A DNA stretch of 64,000 nucleotides from Roseiarcus sp963835215 (GTDB lineage: Bacteria > Pseudomonadota > Alphaproteobacteria > Rhizobiales > Beijerinckiaceae), in NCBI GenBank assembly GCA_963835215.1, contig CAWIES010000002.1, positions 434,001 to 498,000 on the forward strand, in the 5' to 3' direction. Positions 61,448-64,000 of the stretch are shown in pieces; within the stretch, counting starts at the first letter, position 1, and each line of letters starts with the position of its first letter. The position numbers and the translations under genes are program-made. The notes under the pieces are model-generated. The model searched no databases and was not told where the DNA came from. It saw only the letters and a program-made list of their open reading frames with translations.

Positions 61448-62235
61448 CGCGCGTCTCCCTTGGCGGGTTCGCCGATCGCCGGCTCGTCGGTCATGCCCGC
61501 CAGCACTTCGGCGACGTGGCGCGCCTTCACCGTGCGGCCCTCGCGCTGCATCTTGCCGGCCATGTTCATCAGACAGCCGAGATCGCCGGCGATCAGCGTG
61601 TCGGCGCCGCTGGCGTCGATCTTGGCGCTCTTGCGGGTGACGATGGCGTCGGAGAGCTCGCCGTATTTGACGGCGAAGGTGCCCCCGAATCCGCAGCAGA
61701 CATCGGATTCCTCAAGCTCGACCAGCCGCAGGCCGGCGACGCTGGCGAGCAGCCGGCGCGGCTGCTCGCGCACGCCAAGTTCGCGCAGGCCCGAGCACGA
61801 ATCGTGATAGGCGGCGACGCCGTCGTAGCGCGCCGCCACCTTTGTCACGCCGAGCCGGTCGACCAGGAAGCTCACCAGCTCATGGCATTTGGCGGCGAAG
61901 GCGGCGGCCTTGACCGCCATTTCCGGCTCATCGGCGAACAGCTCGGGATAGTGCTTGGCGAGCATGCCGGCGCACGAACCGCTGGGCGCGACAATATAGT
62001 CGCAATCGGCGAAGGTCTCGATGTTGCGTCGCGCGATCGCCTGCGTCGTCGCGCGATCGCCGGAATTGTAGGCCGGCTGGCCGCAGCAGCTTTGCGAGGG
62101 CACGACCACCTTGCAGCCCGCGTCTTCCAACAGCTTGACGGCGGCGAAGCCGACGCTCGGGCGCATCAAATCGACGAGACAGGTGACGAACAGGCCGACG
62201 CGGATCGGCGTATTGGCGGCTTTACTTTCAGACAA
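61444..62235 (-). CDS. lutA: Lactate utilization Fe-S oxidoreductase LutA
   Basis: A 263-residue protein with two CCG-type cysteine-rich domains: IRVGLFVTCLVDLMRPSVGFAAVKLLEDAGCKVVVPSQSCCGQPAYNSGD and VCCGFGGTFAVKYGELSDAIVTRKSAKIDASGADTLIAGDLGCLMNMAGKM. Such domains bind Fe-S clusters and are diagnostic for LutA/GlpC/HdrB relatives. First gene of lutABC. Confidence 0.95.
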   Translation of the reverse strand: MSESKAANTPIRVGLFVTCLVDLMRPSVGFAAVKLLEDAGCKVVVPSQSCCGQPAYNSGDRATTQAIARRNIETFADCDYIVAPSGSCAGMLAKHYPELFADEPEMAVKAAAFAAKCHELVSFLVDRLGVTKVAARYDGVAAYHDSCSGLRELGVREQPRRLLASVAGLRLVELEESDVCCGFGGTFAVKYGELSDAIVTRKSAKIDASGADTLIAGDLGCLMNMAGKMQREGRTVKARHVAEVLAGMTDEPAIGEPAKGDAR

Positions 62236-62317
62236 TGTTTCCCTCGCCCCTCTCGGCCGCGTCCGCCCCGCCGGCGGCGCCCTTGTCGCTCGCCGCGCCG
62301 CAACCTAATGTCACGCC

Positions 62318-63631
62318 ATGATCCCGGATATCGCCACGCGTGTCTACAATCATACCTTCCGCATCGACCCGATCGTGCGGACGCTGCTCGATACCGATTT
62401 CTACAAGCTGTTGATGCAGCAAATGATCTGGAAACAGCATCGCGATCGTCGGGTCACTTTCCAGATTTACAATCGCTCGACCGAAGTGCGTCTGGCGGAC
62501 GTCATCGATGAGCGTCAACTGATCGACCAGCTCGACCACGCCCGCTCGCTGCGCCTGGCCAAGAACGAGCTGATCTGGCTCGCCGGCAACTCGTTCTACG
62601 GCACCAAGCAGATCTTCGAGCCGGACTTCATGGAGTGGCTGGCCGACTTCCGCCTGCCCGAATACGAGCTGACCCGTAAAGACGGCCAGTACGAACTGCG
62701 CTTCGCCGGTCCGTGGGTCGGTACGACGATGTGGGAAATTCCAGCGCTGGCGATCATCAACGAGTTGCGCGCGCGCGCCGCCACGCGGGCGATGAGCCGC
62801 TTCGATCTCGACGTTCTCTATGCCCGCGCCAAGGCCAAGTTGTGGAGCAAGGTCGAGCGGCTGCGCACGCTCGCCGCCGAGGGGCCGCTGAAGCTTTCCG
62901 ATTTCGGCACCAGGCGCCGCCACAGTTTTCTCTGGCAGCGCTGGTGCGTCGAGGCGCTGCAGGAGGGCTTGGGCGACAATTTCGTCGGCACCTCGAACGT
63001 CAAGCACGCGATGGACACCGGCCTCGAGGCGATCGGCACCAACGCTCATGAATTGCCGATGGTCTACGCGGCGCTCGCGGACACCGACGAGGCGATGCGA
63101 CAGTCGCCCTACGAAGTTCTGAGCGACTGGTCGAAGATGTATGGCGGCAATCTGCTGGTGGTGCTGCCCGACTGCTTTGGCTCGACCGACTTCCTCGAAC
63201 ACGCGCCCGACTGGGTGGCGGACTGGACCGGCGCACGGCCCGACTCGAAGGAGCCGCTGGTGGCGGCGCGCGAGCTGATCGCGTGGTGGCGCGCGCGCGG
63301 GCGCGATCCGCGCGACAAGCTGCTGGTGTTCTCCGATGGCATGGACATCGACTCGATCGAAGAGTCGGTCCGGGGCTTGCGCAGCCGCATCAACGTCTCG
63401 ATCGGTTGGGGCACCAATCTGACCAACGACTTCAAAGGCTGCGCCTCGGGCGGGGGCGACGGCGAACTGCGCGCGATCTCGATCGTCTGCAAAGTGGTCG
63501 AGGCGGAGGGGCGCCCGGCGGTCAAGCTCTCCGACAATCCCAACAAGGAGCTCGGTCCGCCCGACGAGATCGCGCGCTATCGCCGTGTGTTCGGCGAAGC
63601 CGGGATGGCGGCGCTGCCGGTGCTGGTCTAG
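62318..63631 (+). CDS. pncB: Nicotinate phosphoribosyltransferase
   Basis: A 437-residue type 1 nicotinate phosphoribosyltransferase, making nicotinate mononucleotide in NAD salvage. LLDTDFYKLLMQQMIWKQHRDRRVTFQIYNRS, LSDFGTRRRHSFLWQRWCVEAL (with the phosphorylated-histidine region), NVKHAMDTGLEAIGTNAHELPMVYAAL, and VSIGWGTNLTNDF. Divergent from lutABC. Confidence 0.95.
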   Translation: MIPDIATRVYNHTFRIDPIVRTLLDTDFYKLLMQQMIWKQHRDRRVTFQIYNRSTEVRLADVIDERQLIDQLDHARSLRLAKNELIWLAGNSFYGTKQIFEPDFMEWLADFRLPEYELTRKDGQYELRFAGPWVGTTMWEIPALAIINELRARAATRAMSRFDLDVLYARAKAKLWSKVERLRTLAAEGPLKLSDFGTRRRHSFLWQRWCVEALQEGLGDNFVGTSNVKHAMDTGLEAIGTNAHELPMVYAALADTDEAMRQSPYEVLSDWSKMYGGNLLVVLPDCFGSTDFLEHAPDWVADWTGARPDSKEPLVAARELIAWWRARGRDPRDKLLVFSDGMDIDSIEESVRGLRSRINVSIGWGTNLTNDFKGCASGGGDGELRAISIVCKVVEAEGRPAVKLSDNPNKELGPPDEIARYRRVFGEAGMAALPVLV

Positions 63632-63743
63632 GCCGCCGAGTTCGCAACGCGCCTTGCAACGCAATGGCATTCCGTGGATCATTCCGGCCCTTCCCGGAAC
63701 GCGACGCGATCGCACGCGCCCCGGGAGTTCAGAGGCGCCGAGC

Positions 63744-64000
63744 ATGTCGCAGATCGCCTTTCCGCCGCCCGACCCGACGATCCTCGCGCGGCGCGATGAG
63801 ATCATCGCCGGCCTCGCGGCGATCCTGCCCGCCGACGGCCTGATCGGCGACCTCGCCGGGCGGCGCGCCTTCGAGACCGACGCGCTGACCGCCTATCGCC
63901 GCATTCCTTTGGCCGTCGTGCTGCCGCGCACGGTGGAGGAAGTGGTGCAGGTGATGCGGTTCTGCCGCGACGCCGGCGTCAACGTCGTTCCGCGCGGCGC
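63744..64000 (+). CDS. glcD: FAD-linked glycolate/lactate oxidase subunit GlcD, 5' part
   Basis: The first 85 codons of a FAD-linked oxidase run off the window end. The sequence MSQIAFPPPDPTILARRDEIIAGLAAILPADGLIGDLAGRRAFETDALTAYRRIPLAVVLPRTVEEVVQVMRFCRDAGVNVVPRGA matches the start of GlcD with its FAD_binding_4 segment. The ATG at 63744 is preceded by AGAGGCG. A GlcD product next to lutABC suggests a set of alpha-hydroxyacid oxidation genes. Confidence 0.9.
   Translation, partial: MSQIAFPPPDPTILARRDEIIAGLAAILPADGLIGDLAGRRAFETDALTAYRRIPLAVVLPRTVEEVVQVMRFCRDAGVNVVPRG

Noticed and set aside
1..64000. CRISPR arrays, insertion sequences, prophage or rRNA.
   Set aside because: No evenly spaced direct repeats, transposase, integrase or phage structural gene, and no rRNA signature sequences were seen.

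Overview
The window is a GC-rich chromosomal segment from an alphaproteobacterium, most likely of the Hyphomicrobiales (Rhizobiales) lineage. Supporting marks are the CtrA-network proteins SciP (DUF1153) and RcdA (DUF1465), a PdhS/PleC-like histidine kinase, DUF1192, phasins, a hopanoid-type HpnE desaturase, and a tRNA-His that lacks G-1 and carries A73. Genus is not decidable from the sequence alone. There is no rRNA, CRISPR array, insertion sequence or prophage.

Layout. 1-7.6 kb: 3' part of secA, prmC, a SoxR regulator with a divergent antibiotic-monooxygenase-like target, an acyl-CoA thioesterase, a membrane EAL protein and an RNase D-like exonuclease. 7.6-13.2 kb: an accessory island with a 896-residue DNA methyltransferase that has two catalytic halves, a zinc-finger HNH nuclease and a PD-(D/E)XK nuclease, together a probable restriction-modification or defence system. 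13.2-18 kb: an ECF sigma / RskA-type anti-sigma / CobW operon beside a fasciclin protein and a divergent molybdopterin oxidoreductase-cytochrome b561 pair; both target units carry the same candidate ECF promoter (TGAAAC-N16-CGTA). 18-30 kb: acyl-CoA synthetase, GNAT protein, L,D-transpeptidase lipoprotein, Ohr, Pmp3/YqaE, PreA/PreT dihydropyrimidine dehydrogenase, an Rrf2 regulator, two glycosyltransferases and a zinc metallopeptidase.

30.3-40.6 kb: a complete protocatechuate 4,5-cleavage cluster. A leftward arm (galB-like hydratase, ligK, ligU, ligI, ligA, ligB) converts the LigC product to pyruvate and oxaloacetate. A rightward arm carries a LysR regulator with two DNA-binding domains, a 6-phosphogluconate-dehydrogenase-like gene, ligC, a cytochrome P450 and an SDR. 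40.6-44.6 kb: hpnE, a LysR/SDR divergent pair and an NADP-binding protein. 44.6-55.5 kb: a region rich in cell-cycle genes (sciP, rcdA, PdhS-like kinase, a GGDEF cyclase), with CtrA-box-like sites before the first three, plus mnmA, thiE, a Sel1 protein, nth, tRNA-His and two phasins. 55.5-64 kb: a cell-envelope operon (L,D-transpeptidase, conserved protein, CAP lipoprotein), a DUF4279 protein, lutABC for lactate oxidation, pncB and the start of a glcD-type oxidase.

A cross-cutting observation is that nine genes are interrupted by extra single bases (17 by my reading, all insertions and no deletions). The affected genes include conserved ones (cobW, nth, preA, an ECF sigma), so sequencing or assembly error is the likelier explanation than real pseudogenes. 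Those entries give the reconstructed full extent.
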